A stretch of 64,000 nucleotides of DNA from Gnomoniopsis sp. IMI 355080 (lineage: Eukaryota; Ascomycota; Sordariomycetes; Diaporthales; Gnomoniaceae): positions 124,001-188,000 of the forward strand of contig JAPEVC010000020.1 of assembly GCA_027946555.1 (NCBI GenBank), written 5' to 3'. Position 1 is the stretch's first letter. Each line of letters opens with the position of its first letter. The notes under the pieces are model-generated. The model did not search any database, had not been told where the DNA came from, and saw only the letters and a list, made by a program, of their open reading frames with translations. Positions 1 to 11,771 of the stretch are shown piece by piece. Both the position numbers and the translations under genes were made by a program.

Positions 1-1280
1 CACTGACGATTTCCCATCCGACAGTACTCTTGGTACAGTCACCGAGGATGATGTCGCCATCGTCTTCATTTCGTCTGATTCTGGAGAGAATTCGTACACT
101 GTCGACGGCAATGCAGGCGATCGCTCCAGCACCGGTCTTGATCCGTACTTCAATGGCGATGAACTTGTTCAAGATGCCGCAGCAAAGTTCAGCAACGTCG
201 TGGTTGTTGTGCACACTGTCGGTCCCATTCTGGTCGAATCGTGGTTCAATCTTACTTCTGTCAAGGCTATTGTTTTCGCTCACTTGCCTGGCCAGGAGGC
301 CGGAACATCGCTCACAAACGTGCTGTTCGGCGCTGTATCACCCAGTGGACACCTACCCTACTCCATCCCCGTGGCAGAGGATGACTACCCTGCCAGTGTC
401 AGCTTAACCGGATTTGACTTCGGCCAAATCCAGGACACTTACACCGAGGGCCTGTATGTCTCGACCTAAACATATCCTTAACATCTCGATACTGACTTGT
501 CCCAGATACATTGATTACCGCTACCTGAACAACGTGGGCACCAAGCCCCGTTATGCCTTCGGTCACGGTCTCTCCTACACCAACTTCACTTACACTAACG
601 CGACTATTACTAAAGTCACTCAGCTCACCACGCTTCCAGCCACGCGCACCGCCAAATCTGGCTTGCCTGACTATAACAACACGATTCCTGCCGCCTCGGA
701 AGCATACAAACCGGCCGACTATGATGAATTCTACATCGATCGTTACATCTACCCCTGGCTGTCCGACGCCGACGCGCAAGCCGCTGCTTCGACCGGTGCC
801 GCTGTTGCCGCCGGTACCAATGATGGCTACGACTACCCTGAAGGCTACAACACCACACAGACCGCTGGCCCAGCAGCTGGCGGTGGCCTGGGCGGCAACC
901 CAGCGCTATGGAATATTGCATACACCATCAGCGTGGTGGTGACGAACACCGGGTCCGGCTCATCATCACGAGCCTTTGCAGGCAAGGGAGTTGCGCAAGC
1001 GTACGTGCAATTTCCCGACGATAGCGGTTACGATACACCCGTGATCCAGCTGCGTGACTTTGAGAAGACGGGGACGCTGGCTGTGGGTGAGAGCCAAACC
1101 CTCACGCTGTCGTTCACGCGCAAAGATGTCAGCGTGTGGGATGTGGTTGAGCAGAATTGGGTTGTGCCTGTGGTCGATGGCGGGTATAAGTTCTGGATTG
1201 GGAGTGCCAGTGATGCGCTGTTTTTGGCGTGTAGTGCCGATACGCTTGTATGTGAGGAGGGACTGACGGCGCCTGTGTAG
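1..1280 (+). CDS. GH3 beta-glucosidase, 3' part (truncated by window edge)
   Basis: Secreted glycoside hydrolase family 3 enzyme that releases glucose from beta-linked glucosides such as cellobiose. Only the C-terminal half is present; the N-terminal barrel with the nucleophile lies left of the window. Exons are <2..453 and 506..1280. The 52-nt intron (GTATGT...CCCAG) restores the reading GLYIDYRYLN, a GH3 hallmark, whereas reading through hits a stop at once. Visible parts are the C-terminal alpha/beta sandwich (VDGNAGDR, then HLPGQEAG and HLPYSIP), the PRYAFGHGLSYT motif and a fibronectin-III-like domain (VVTNTGS, AQAYVQFP, LRDFEK, VWDV). A Gly/Ala/Tyr-rich insert lies between the FGHGLSYT motif and the FnIII domain, as in several fungal GH3 enzymes. 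The gene converges on the acetyltransferase at 1433. Family call is firm; substrate preference is inferred. Confidence 0.93.
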
Positions 1281-1432
1281 TTCTGTGATACCCTGCGTGC
1301 TTCTTGTATATATTTCAAATTAATGTTTAAGAGAATTGTGGTTCATTTGCAGAAGGCCTATCAAATCATCAGTGAAGAACAGTGTCGAGACGCTCGCAAG
1401 CAGGCCTGGCTGACTGGATTTACCCATTGGCG

Positions 1433-2286
1433 CTACCGGTCGCTTGATGGCGAAGACCTGCGATATTCAACGACTTCAAATCCGTCTGGTACCTTCTCTA
1501 AGCCATCAAAGCTCTTCAGAACCATCTTGATCTCTCCAAAGTAATTAACGTCACCCTCCTGCACGAAACCCAAGCCCTTGAACAGCGCAATACTACCCAC
1601 ATTATCCGACTTGATTTTTGCCATCAACCTCTCGAGCCTCAAACTCCCACCCGAGGTTGCCACACCCGTCTCGCCGGCCTGGTACTCTCCTAGTATCTCA
1701 TCTCGGTTCGTCCAGATATAATGCAAGAACGTCGACACGGCCGCCTTCCCTAGCCCTTTGCCGCGATCGCCCTGCCCCGCGATCATGATGTCGACCTCGC
1801 CGACGCACCAGCCATCCGGAGCGTCATCGTCATCCGACGGATACAAGAAGAAATTGATGTCGCCTATCATCTGGCCCGGTGCATCGACCTCGCCGGCGTC
1901 GACGGTCTGCACCGGGAGGGCGGCGGCTGCGGGCTGGCAGAGGATGAAGGTGAGCTTGTCGTGGGATGCGCGCCAAGACTCCTGGTTCTCGTATTCTTCC
2001 TCGAGAGAGAGGGGCTCCGAGGCTGTGGCTTCTTGTATTGCCTAGCTTAAAAGTTAGCCTCTGGCTTGAAAAAAGCGATCCTTGGGTAAGAGGAGGAGGA
2101 GGGAAATGGGCTGGCGCACTGGGTCTTTCATCCACTCATGGTAGCGCGGGACATGGCGCCGGTCGTATGGGACGAGTAGCACCTTAGGTGTTGTTATTGC
2201 TAGAGGAGAAATGAGAGTCAGTGAGGCCTTGAACGTTTTGTTATGAGAATGGTGAGATGCTTACCTATGTTCTCGTTGAGTTTCAT
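1433..2286 (-). CDS. NAT9-like GNAT N-acetyltransferase
   Basis: Acetyl-CoA-dependent N-acetyltransferase related to N-acetyltransferase 9; in animals NAT9 is linked to microtubule stability, the fungal role is not known. Exons in gene order are 2286-2265, 2199-2120 and 2041-1433, giving 236 aa. The first exon is only 22 nt (MKLNENI plus one base); it is chosen because the NAT9 family starts with M-[KR]-x-N followed by KVLLVPY and PRYHEWM, all of which appear once the introns are removed. The next landmarks are TASEPLSLEEEY, GDINFFL, the acetyl-CoA loop RGKGLGKAAV (near residue 125), SIALFKGLGF and FGEIKMVL. A Ser/Gly-rich insert of about 20 residues separates the last two conserved strands. 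The gene lies 277 bp downstream of the MetRS stop on the same strand. Confidence 0.88.
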
Positions 2287-2563
2287 GGCGGATCTTGAGA
2301 CAGACAGGGAAGGTTGAGGTGGTTCACGGTCGTAAAACCAAAATTCGCGTAATTGGCCTGAGATTCTCGCCTGGGCCGTTGAGCGGAGCAGAGCATGAGC
2401 GACCTCATTCTTCACAACGAACAAGACTCGATGGCAAGATGATAACCGTCAAGTTTAAGATATGTCGATTTCAGATTTCACATCTTTCATTAAGGTTTTT
2501 GACCAATATCTAAATGCCTGATCGAACACTGCATCCTGCCAGCACCATCGATGATCGCGGCTT

Positions 2564-4539
2564 TTAGTCCTCTACCTCTAGCGGAGGGAACAAGCTGTCA
2601 AAAGCGCCTTTCCCTACAGCAACCTTGGGCTCCCCATACGAGAAATCCGCTCTCATGACAGCATACTCAAATGTCCTCTTATCCACCGAGACGCCTAGCA
2701 TGTCTAGCATTTGGTTTGACTTGTCTGGCATAAAGGGTTGCAACAGGATGCCCGTGATACGCAGCGACTCGGCCAAGAGGTATATTGTCTGGTCAAGCAA
2801 TGCTTTCTTGTCATTAGGAGGAATATCACTTTTGGCAATCTTCCAAGGTTCAAGTTCCGTGATGAATCTGTTTGCCTATTGTATGATGTGTCAGTATCTC
2901 GCTCAATTTCATTAAAGCAGATCTTTGGAAGAATCATACCGCGGACCCAACCCCAAGGAGGTGCATGAGTGCTCGTCGAGGGTCTGGCGTTTCGAACAGA
3001 CGACTCATATGATCATAGAGGTCGGACAACAGGGCCTCGTGAGCCTTGAACAACTGTGCCTCCCGGTCGGGAAACCTCGACGTATGCATAGCAGCAGTAG
3101 ACAAAGCAGCTGCTTGAACGCTCTCCTTCACATTCCAAGCCTTCCCTCTGGTGACTCGGCTCAAAAGATTGCCGATGGTGCCCTGCATCAATTTTCTATA
3201 CCTCTCCACGATGATGACGTTCTCGTAATTTGCGTCGTCTTCAATTCCACCGTCATAGATCATGAAGAATCTCATCACGTCCACACCCCACCTATCCATA
3301 GCATAGAATGGATTGACGACATTGCCGCGGGATTTGGACATCTTTTTGCCACTCATGGTCCAATGCGCGTGGCTGAGAAGCTTCTTGGGAGGTGGGATGT
3401 CGACCGCCAGCAAAAGCGCAGGCCAATACACACCGTGAAAGCGCAATATGTCCTTTCCAATGACGTGGACGTCGGCCGGCCAGCCGCCATCCGTCTGCTT
3501 GCCAGGTGTCCAGTTCGGGAACCCAGCTTTGGTGAGATAATTCACGAGGGCATCCACCCAGACGTAGATGGTCTGGCTCCCATCTCCCGGAACGCGAATA
3601 CCCCAGTCCAAGCGATTTGATGGCCTGGATATAGAAAGGTCCTCTAAACTGCGCTCCACCCAGCTCACAACCTCTTGCATTCTGTGTTTAGGGACCACCC
3701 ATTCAGGGTTCTGTTGGTAAAAGTCCAGCAATTGATCCTTCAATGCTGTCATGCGGAAGTGATAATTCTTCTCCTCTAGCCATTCGACCGTATTTCCGGT
3801 CTCAGTGGACGCCAAAGACACCTCACCCGTTAAGGGGTCGACAGTTCTAGTAAGCAACGACTCGGGATAGAACGTCTCATCACTAACACAGTACCAGCCC
3901 TCGTGTTTCTTCTCGTAGATCAAGCCCTTCTCCTGGAGCAAGAACCAGAAGTGCCGCACTGCTTCTTTGTGGTCCTCGTCCGTCGTTCGAATGAAAAAGT
4001 CGTTTGCAAGGTTGGCCTTCTTGGCCAATTCTTTGAATTTCTCGGCCTGTAAATCACACCACGCTTTTGGAGGGGTGTCATTGGCTGCGGCGACCTGTTG
4101 GATCTTCATCCCATGCTCGTCCGTACCGGTGAGTAGAAAGGACTTGTGCCCTTTGAGTTTGTGCCATCTCTTTAGGACGTCTGCAAGGACCATGCTATAC
4201 ATGTGTCCAATGTGTGGTGCTGTGTCAAAAAGTCAGCGATACCTTTACAATACATGTATATTTATGTATAAGTATCCACATCTGACATAGCTAAGACTTA
4301 CCAGCATTGACGTAGAAAATTGGTGTGGTCACATAGTATGGCTTCTTCGGCTGCACCGCTTCGGCGGGCGTTGGCTCCGAATCGATTCTGGAAGTCTCGA
4401 AATTCTTCGAGAACCCCCGGGACGTGGGAGATGTAAGGTGCGCATTGTGACGACAAGAGGGAACATGCCAGTCTGTCCTCTGTAGAATGGATGACTGTAG
4501 GCTCCTCAGCCTACTTGGCCGAAGGAGAAAGCGTTCCAT
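2564..4539 (-). CDS. MSM1: Mitochondrial methionyl-tRNA synthetase
   Basis: Class I aminoacyl-tRNA synthetase that charges mitochondrial tRNA-Met. Exons are 4539-4302, 4219-2940 and 2875-2564 (609 aa). The first intron sits inside the ATP-binding signature: exon 1 ends FYVNA and exon 2 continues PHIGH (near residue 81). The second signature KMSKS is near residue 362, within GKKMSKSRGNVV, and TGTDEHGMK follows the first. The anticodon-binding domain includes NRFITELEPWKIAK. The N-terminus is Arg/Ser-rich with almost no acid (MERFLLRPSRLRS), as expected of a mitochondrial presequence, and there is no C-terminal tRNA-binding extension, so the organellar form fits better than the cytosolic one. 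It diverges from the NTF2-like gene at 5021 across 481 bp. Confidence 0.95.
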
Positions 4540-5020
4540 TTGGTCACATAGCTTAGTGGAGGTCGTTTTCGACTGGGATATAAGGTGAGCTTGTCGCGCG
4601 TGAGGCGCGTTGAGAGACGCAGCGCCCAGAGAATGTTCCCGCTGAGCTGCGATAAGGTCAGTGTGAAAAAGGAGCTCCGATTACTGTGATACAGCTACCA
4701 GCAGCTAGCGGCCTTGCCAATTCCACTCCTCTCCAATGCGCCGCACTGTACGTCTGTTTTAAAGATCCACGTTCTTCCCTCCAGAATTCCGCTTTCCTTT
4801 CCCTTTTGTCGACAAAGCACACTTTCAGGTCTTCGTAGGGCCCTCAGCAAAGGTGTTGTTCTTACCACAATCATACTACACCTTCTTACAAGTCATAACA
4901 ACCAAATTCGATTCGCGGCACTAGAAAGCCGTTCTTTGGTTTCGTCGCGTCGAACTGCCCCAAGTTTACTCAAACACGCACCTCCAGATCACATATCGAG
5001 CAGGCCGGATTTGCGCCAAG
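4540..5020. promoter_or_regulatory. Divergent intergenic region, MSM1 / NTF2-like gene
   Basis: 481 bp between two divergent start codons, so it should hold both promoters. It has CT-rich stretches before the right-hand start, as is common in fungal 5' flanks. I see no clear TATA box and no additional coding frame. Confidence 0.5.
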
Positions 5021-5620
5021 ATGTCTGCTAGTTCCCAGCCGACTGAGGATGTCTTGATAAAGGTGTCCAGCGACGGCGCTGAGGCCTTTGTAGACAGCTA
5101 CTACCGCGCTGTCAATGAAGGCCAGTCTCTCTCGACCTTTTACATCAACTCTTCTACGAAGTACACCAGCCGACCCGACGCTGACCCTGCCGACATTGTC
5201 ATCAACGGCGCCCATATCGCGACCCCAGCCGAGTACGAGGCCCTTCTCGAGGAGCAGCGTGGTGGTCCCAGCACCAATAACAAAAACGGGGCCGACCGCC
5301 GGCGAGGCAACTCCAAGCCCCGCGTGCGGTATGAGGTCGACAGCTTCGACACTCAGGTCATCAATACCAACTTCTGCATTGATGTGCCCCAGAATTTGTC
5401 CGATGATGCCTCAAAGACCAGCGGCAGGCGCATCTCGATGGTGGTGACTGTTATGGGCATTCTGCACCTCGACAGCGAGCCTGAGCCGACGCGCAAGACA
5501 TTCAACGAGGTTTTTGTGCTGTGGCCTAACTGGGACTGGGAGAAGGGCACCTCCCGGAACAAGGCTAAGAATGCGAAGAACAGGTTCCTCATCTCCTCCC
5601 AAAACTACAGGACGCTGTAG
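5021..5620 (+). CDS. NTF2-fold protein, probable mRNA export factor (Mtr2/p15-like)
   Basis: Single-exon gene, 199 aa. The N-terminal pattern (EAFVDSYYRAVNEG, then LSTFYINSSTKY) and the C-terminal strand FLISSQNYRTL match the NTF2-like fold as found in Mtr2/Nxt1, which pairs with Mex67 to carry mRNA through the nuclear pore. The middle holds a basic Asn/Arg-rich loop (GPSTNNKNGADRRRG, near residues 82-97) that looks like an Mtr2-type insertion. The chosen ATG lies in front of a polar start (MSASSQP) and is the first ATG of the frame. The fold assignment is good. Mtr2 rather than another NTF2-like cofactor is inferred from the length and the FxLISxxxFR-like ending. Confidence 0.75.
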   Translation: MSASSQPTEDVLIKVSSDGAEAFVDSYYRAVNEGQSLSTFYINSSTKYTSRPDADPADIVINGAHIATPAEYEALLEEQRGGPSTNNKNGADRRRGNSKPRVRYEVDSFDTQVINTNFCIDVPQNLSDDASKTSGRRISMVVTVMGILHLDSEPEPTRKTFNEVFVLWPNWDWEKGTSRNKAKNAKNRFLISSQNYRTL

Positions 5621-7662
5621 AGCAGTGGCTTGCGTGGAGGCGAAGGCAGACTGAAGAATAATCCATTTATCGACCGACCAAGCAGGAGCATGGCTACGGG
5701 CTCAGATAAAAACGCGACCGGATGGCGCACTGTAACCAGACGCAGGGGCAACAGAAAGAATTGCTATGGCAGACTGGGCGGGGGCGAGTGCGGGAACGGA
5801 ACTCTATTCCCTCTGCAGCCGCGTCGTGATCTGAGCGGCGAGACGCGCTGGCAGCGATACTAGAGGCGCCTGTGGTGCAATCATCGGGTAGTGAAGCCTA
5901 GTTTCCGTGCCTGAGCTGCCCTTACCACGGCCAGTGCGAATGCGCGGAGGACGACTAGACACGGAGATCGACCAGCGGGAGACTAGAGCGCGCATCCAAG
6001 GCGGCCACGTACATCTTGTGGCAGAGCGCCTTCGCAGCACTCCAGAATTCTGCTGGATCATTTCCAGAACGCATCACGGCTTGCACAATCAAGGCAGTGC
6101 GGCAGGATCGACTACGCACGACTTCTCGCAGATTTTGGAATGGACAGGGCGTTACGAATGCGATCAACAGTTGTACTAGCCCAGTCGCCGGTACCGAGAG
6201 TTGTATCGACATAGCTTCTAATTTGAGACGAATCATTTGAATACGGAAGCTTGTCCTTGGATTCCAGAGAAATGCCGTGTGATACCGAGTCAGCATCTCA
6301 TTGAGCCTAAGTCGCCTGCATCCCGCTCTAGTTTATTTTTACAGGTAGTGGTACATATTCTTATCGTTTCTGCACCATATTCGTATCAAGAGCAAGATAT
6401 GAGAAACCATGAGACATACAAGCACGAGCTTATGAAATCTAGTCAATTGAATATCAATGAGAATACTGAAAAACAAGAGTAAGCGCGAAGCATCACTGAA
6501 AGGGCAATATGAGTAATGACACGCAGCCATGAATCATAGGACCACTCTGTTGATGTAGTAGAGCATACTAATGCATCTTGGTATCAGGCCCCTAAATCTC
6601 GCAGGGTGATATGACCTGAGACACCTTCAAAAGTCAAACAGCTACTGCGCACACTTTCTTTGTTGGTCCTGGGGGGTGAGTTTTCTTTTGGTTTGGGGGG
6701 GGGGGTGCAATGCCAAGTCTTACATGCTGTGGTGTAGACTCTATGTACACTATATGGCAGTATGGGTAGCACTTGTAACTTTATACAAGGAGCAAGGAGC
6801 AAAGGCTATTTATAACAGGGATCAGACGAGCAGACTGACCCGTTGAGTCCACCAGATCGACGCAGACAAAAGTTTATGGAAGTGATCGCCAAACATATCC
6901 TCTGCAAGGCCCACACACAGTTTATCGTTGCCAAGTCGAGCTGAAATCGACTGCCATATACTGTGGTGCCTCAACAACTGTATTGAACCGACCGTGATGA
7001 CCGCCCCAAAGGATGTAGCGTAATATTGAAGCCGATGGAGACGGTGTAGAGAAGTGGAGGATCCGCCCCCACGACAAGGCTGAGCAGGACATTGTCCAAT
7101 GAGGGGCCATTGAACTAATATATCGCCCCTGCAGGGACTTCCTCGCAATTGGAGAGACGCCTTCTCGACCCAACAGGGTAATGTGCGCCTTCCCCATAAT
7201 TTTATAAAGCGGACCGGACATCTGGGGTTGACAGTTGGCAGTGGTTATCTTGCCCGCTTCGACGCTATATCAGGTAGACAATGGGAACCAAAAGGACGTG
7301 GCACTTTTTCTCTTGCTTCTCGCTCAATACCTACCTACGTGTCTAGTCAGTTTCCCTTAGCTCGATTCAGTTTCTATGCGTTGCCGACTCACTCACTGGC
7401 CGTAGCACGACGCGCTCACCAGGCAACAACCATCCCATCCTTCTGCGAAGTCAAGGCTCACTTTGGCCTTCCGCATCGGCCACCGCTGTGCCTCATTCTC
7501 CGGCTGACCCGTCCGTCTTACCATACTCGATCGACCGATTGATCCGTTCTCAACCTCGAAAAGCGCTCTAGATTCTAGATTGTTGCTAGAGCCTAGAGGG
7601 TACCCAATCTTACATCCACCCACGCGCATCGCGACAGCTCGAATCAGGACCCGCTCGCGAGG
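5621..7662. other. Long intergenic region without a convincing gene
   Basis: About 2.0 kb. Overlapping short frames on both strands show no recognisable domain and no good splice structure. It holds an 11-base G run (6695-6705) and a second G-rich block at 6670-6676. The part just before 7663 is the CT-rich 5' flank of mevalonate kinase. Confidence 0.6.
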
Positions 7663-9181
7663 ATGGCAACAGAGCTCAATGGTCATGGTGCCAATGGCAC
7701 CAACGGTACCAATGGCCACGCGAAGCACGCCAAGTCGTTGTCTAGAAAAATGTCTAGCCCTATGATGCCAGCCTTCATGGTCTCGGCCCCTGCCAAGGTC
7801 ATTCTCTTTGGTGAGCACTCGGTGGTGCATGGCAAGGTAAACCCAAGCTCCCGAGAGCTCAACATACTAGAAAATCATTGACAAGATGCTATTCTACCAG
7901 GCCGCCATCGCCGCTGCAATCTCTCTCCGATCATATCTACTCGTCACCACCCTCTCCAAGTCGAAGCGCACCGTGTCTTTGATCTTCCCTGACGTCGACA
8001 TGGACCACACCTGGAACATTGACGATCTGCCATGGGCCGCCTTCTCTCACCCGTCCAAGAAGAAATACTACTACGACCTTGTCACAAGCCTCGACCCGGA
8101 TCTGCTCGCTGCGATCCAGCCTCATTTGGCCGATCTCTCGGCCGACAAGCCAGAAGCAGTCCGAAAGATTCACCGCAATGCAGCGCTGTCATTCCTATAT
8201 ATTTTCTTGTCCCTCGGAAATCAATCCTTCCCTGGTTGCTCATATTCCTTGCGGTCCACTATACCTATTGGCGCCGGACTGGGCAGTAGTGCATCTATCG
8301 CCGTCTGTCTTGCTGGCGCTCTTCTGTTGCAGCTGCGCGCGCTGTCAGGACCCCACCCAGATCAGCCAGAGGAAGAGGCAAGGCTTCAGCTCGAGCGAAT
8401 CAACAGATGGGCCTTTGTTGGGGAGATGGCTATGCACGGAAACCCATCCGGCGTCGATAACACGGTATCCACCCAGGGAAAAGCCGTCGTCTTTCAACGG
8501 ACGGACTACGGCAAGCCGCCCACTGTACGGCCGCTTTGGGACTTTCCGGAACTGCCTTTGCTTCTGATTGATACGAAGCAGGCGAGATCCACTGCACACG
8601 AGGTCTCCAAGGTTGGCGCACTCAAAGAGAAATATCCCAAGCTTGTGGGCACCATTCTTGACACTATGGACAAAATTACAAGGACGGGGGAGGCTGTTCT
8701 AGACGAGGATGATTTCGACAGTCAAAACGTGGACAGTCTACAGAAAATAGGCCAACTGATGACTTTAAATCATGGACAGCTCATGTCGCTGGGTGTTTCA
8801 CATCCGCGTTTGGAAAGGATACGAGAGCTTGTCGATCACGAAGGTATTGGCTGGACAAAGTTGACGGGAGCTGGAGGCGGCGGTTGCTCTATCACACTGC
8901 TACGACCAGACGCCAGACCGAAACTCGATCGATTGGAGGAGCAATTGGACGCAGAGGGGTATAGGAAATTTGAGACAACACTGGGTGGTGACGGCATCGG
9001 AGTGCTCTATCCTGCTGTAATCAAAAATGGTATGGACGAGGACGATGAGGGCGGTATGGAGATCAATCTGGAGAGGTTCCTCGATGCTGAAGACAATGAG
9101 GCAGTGGAAAAATTAGTCGGGGTGCTCGGGGGCGGTGGTGAAAGAGAAGGCTGGAAGTTCTGGAGGGTCGAGTCCCACTGA
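7663..9181 (+). CDS. ERG12: Mevalonate kinase
   Basis: GHMP-family kinase that phosphorylates mevalonate to 5-phosphomevalonate with ATP, the committed activation step after HMG-CoA reductase in the sterol/isoprenoid pathway; cytosolic or peroxisomal. Exons 7663..7836 and 7901..9181 give 484 aa. The intron interrupts the start of the kinase fold just after APAKVILFGEHSVVHGK. The ATP loop PIGAGLGSSASIAV and the C-terminal GHMP motif KLTGAGGGGCSITLL are intact. The first 40 residues form a Gly/Asn/Thr-rich leader not needed for the fold; the internal Met in KMSSPMMPAF could be a second start. The C-terminus has an acidic tail followed by a Gly-rich stretch. It is followed 459 bp later by the prenyltransferase alpha subunit on the same strand. 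Confidence 0.96.
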
Positions 9182-9640
9182 TGCGTCCCTGTGGCATACG
9201 TGCTCTGTTTTCTTGGCCCACGCACAGATCAGGAGAGTCTGCATCTTGAGGAGAATCGAAGTGGGAGTACAAGAGGCTGCCGAACTGGCGTTAGGGTTTG
9301 TCGACTTTAGTCCTCTTTGCGTAGGTGTCAGACATGTTACCTATCTAAGCAGCTTTCGTCCACACATAGATACTTGACCTTACGGTATCGTTTCGTATAT
9401 AATAATATGATAATAATGGCAAAAGTCCACATTCAAACAAAAGGACAGCACTGGTTGCGTACCAAGAATATGAGGATGATTGTCCGTTGCCATTGTCCTG
9501 CTCGTGACATTGTGACAGCAGGGGTGAGCTTCCGTCGCATTGTGGGGTGAGCAACTCCAACATCTCGAGATTGCAGATCACCGCCAGGCCTGGCAAACTT
9601 TCTACAAGGCGCAGACATCAACTTTTCACAAAAAGCAGCC
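9182..9640. other. Intergenic, ERG12 3' flank and RAM2 promoter
   Basis: 459 bp. AT-rich stretch with TATATAATAATATGATAATAATGG near 9397-9420 probably marks the ERG12 transcript end. The right part leads into the RAM2 start. No further gene seen. Confidence 0.4.
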
Positions 9641-11354
9641 ATGCCGCCCAAGTCAAAGGCAGGGCCCAAACAGAAAGACCCAGAGCGTGAGCCCACCTCT
9701 ATCCCTATTTTTACTATTGACTGATCCATCCGGCTTGTCAAGATCTCACATCCACCTGTTCGCTGACCCCTCCTCCAAGCCGAGACCCCTCCAAAGACGC
9801 TTAACGAGCGCACCGCCCGTGTCCACGCCCAAGGCCACCCCTACGCCGCCACGCTCAAAACTGACGGGCCCAGCGGTCTCTCGCAAGCCGATCGTGCGCT
9901 CTGGGCCAACGCGTACTTTGCCCGCTCGCCGGCCCTGCTCAAGCGCCTCACCAACAAGTCGCAGAAGGACGTGTGGAAGTCCGTCAACGAAGCTGGTAAC
10001 TTGCCCTTGCGAGCGATTCAGTCACCAAAGAGTTGGGGCAGGGATCGCTTCGGCGCCGATCTAGGCGAATACTCGCCTGAACAATTTGCGAAGCGGAGCG
10101 AGAGGGCTGTGCAACTTGCTGCGCTTGAGGTACAGCATAGGGCGTTTCTGGAGAAGAGAGAACGGGAGAGGGGAAAGTGGATTGATTATAAGACCAAGGG
10201 GCCTGTGACCGTCACGCCTGAGGAGATTGACGAGGAGAAGCTCAGGAGAAAGGAAATTGCTAGTCTGAGAATGGAGCTTTACGGCGAGCGCTCGGGGGCG
10301 TACGGAACCGACCCCGAATGGGATGACATCGTTCCCATGCCGGTGGAGGATGGCGAGGGCGCGTTGGCTGCTATTGCCTACCCGGAGGACTATGCTGAGG
10401 GTAATAGGCCGTCCCTCCTCCAGTGCAAGCTCAATGCAAGAAAACCTACTGACACACGAGCCAGCTATCTCCTACCTGCGCGCCGTCATGGCCAAGAAGG
10501 AGTACTCCCCTCGCTGCCTTCGCCTCACGCAACACATCATATCCATGAATCCAGCGCACTACACCGTCTGGCTGTACCGCTTCTCCATCGTGCAAGCTCT
10601 GCAGATCCCCATCCCGGAGGAAATAGAGTGGCTCAACGAGGTGTCCCTCAACAACCTCAAGAACTACCAGATCTGGCACCACCGCCGCCTGGTTATGGAT
10701 CACTATGTACCCACAATTGAGGCCTCTCCTGACAAGGTCGCTGAGTTGGCCAAGTCCGAGCAGCAATTCCTGGAACAGATCCTGGCTGAGGACACAAAGA
10801 ACTACCACGTTTGGAGCTACCGCCAGTACATGGTCCCGAAACTAGGCATCTTTGGCGACAGCGAGATTGCTGCTGCAGATGAGCTGATTGAGGAAGATGT
10901 CCGCAACAACTCGGCCTGGTCGCATCGCTTCTTCATCGTCTTTTCGGATCCCAAACACTCCACACCCGGCAGTCTGTCTACGGAACACGACCCCAAGGTG
11001 CCGACAGAGATCGTTGACCGCGAGGTTCAGTACGCGCAGGCAAAGATTCTGCTGGCGCCGCAGAACCAGAGTCCTTGGAACTATCTGCGTGGGGTGCTGG
11101 TCAAGGGCGGCCGGCCCATGGAGAGTGTGGGGCCGTTCGTGAACCAATTTGTGCACGATCTTGGGGTAGAAGACAAGGAGAAGGTCACGAGCTCGCACGG
11201 GCTGGAATTGTTGGCGGAGATTTACGCTGAGAAGGGAGAGACAGACAAGGCTGAACTGGCCTTGAGGCGCTTGGGGGAGAAATGGGATCGGATACGACTT
11301 GGATACTGGCAATGGAGGATGCAAATGCTAAAGGGTGATAAGGTGGGCGCTTAG
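9641..11354 (+). CDS. RAM2: Protein farnesyl/geranylgeranyl transferase type I alpha subunit with N-terminal extension
   Basis: Alpha subunit shared by farnesyltransferase and geranylgeranyltransferase I, which add prenyl groups to the cysteine of CAAX proteins such as Ras, Rho and a-factor. Exons 9641..9686, 9780..10400 and 10465..11354 give 518 aa. The family domain begins near residue 190 (YGTDPEWDDIVP) and holds the PPTA repeats NPAHYTVWLYR, NLKNYQIWHHRR, DTKNYHVWSYRQ, RNNSAWSHRFF and NQSPWNYLRG. Upstream are about 179 residues, continuous and in frame, that I cannot assign: Lys/Pro-rich start, then GLSQADRALWANAYFARSP and a charged helical run. An in-frame ATG at 10271 would give a 339-aa protein of normal family length, so the long form may be an alternative or mis-called start. 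The intron phases (46+621+890 nt) fit exactly. Confidence 0.92.
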
Positions 11355-11771
11355 TTGCTATTCCAGTATCTACCTAGGTAGTCTGTACAGGCTGCGAGGC
11401 CAAAAAAATTGTACCCACCTTGACCGGCCCGCCAAATCAAATTGACCGTACCGTCTCTTGCAGCATATACCTTCGCAGCTTACCTAGTTTTCTTTCTCAA
11501 CACAGTCACAAGTTCGTCGTGCGTTACAATGAGGCATGCAGCTCTGATCTCATGTCTCTTTGGAAGCCTTCCGATATGGACTTGAAGCGAAGAATAAGAA
11601 AGGGTACACTTGTTACAATGCTTTGATGACAACGAGACTTCTTCCATTTGTGCCTCGTGAGAGCCGAAAGGCGCGATCCAACGGATATAATAGCATTCGG
11701 TACTGGCTACCGATATTTATACACTCTCATCCCCTCAAACCCTACCCAAGCCTCACACGACCAGGAACACT
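11355..11771. other. Intergenic between convergent RAM2 and polygalacturonase genes
   Basis: 417 bp with no credible frame. It contains the palindrome TACCTAGGTA at 11371-11380, 17 bases after the RAM2 stop. Confidence 0.5.

Noticed and set aside
399..942. Long frames opposite or out of phase with the GH3 gene
   Set aside because: They are shadows of the GH3 coding sequence, which has strong family motifs in its own frame.
6670..6705. G-rich tract as a regulatory G-quadruplex
   Set aside because: Only two G blocks are present, and no nearby gene start gives it a context; it is noted only as a homopolymer.
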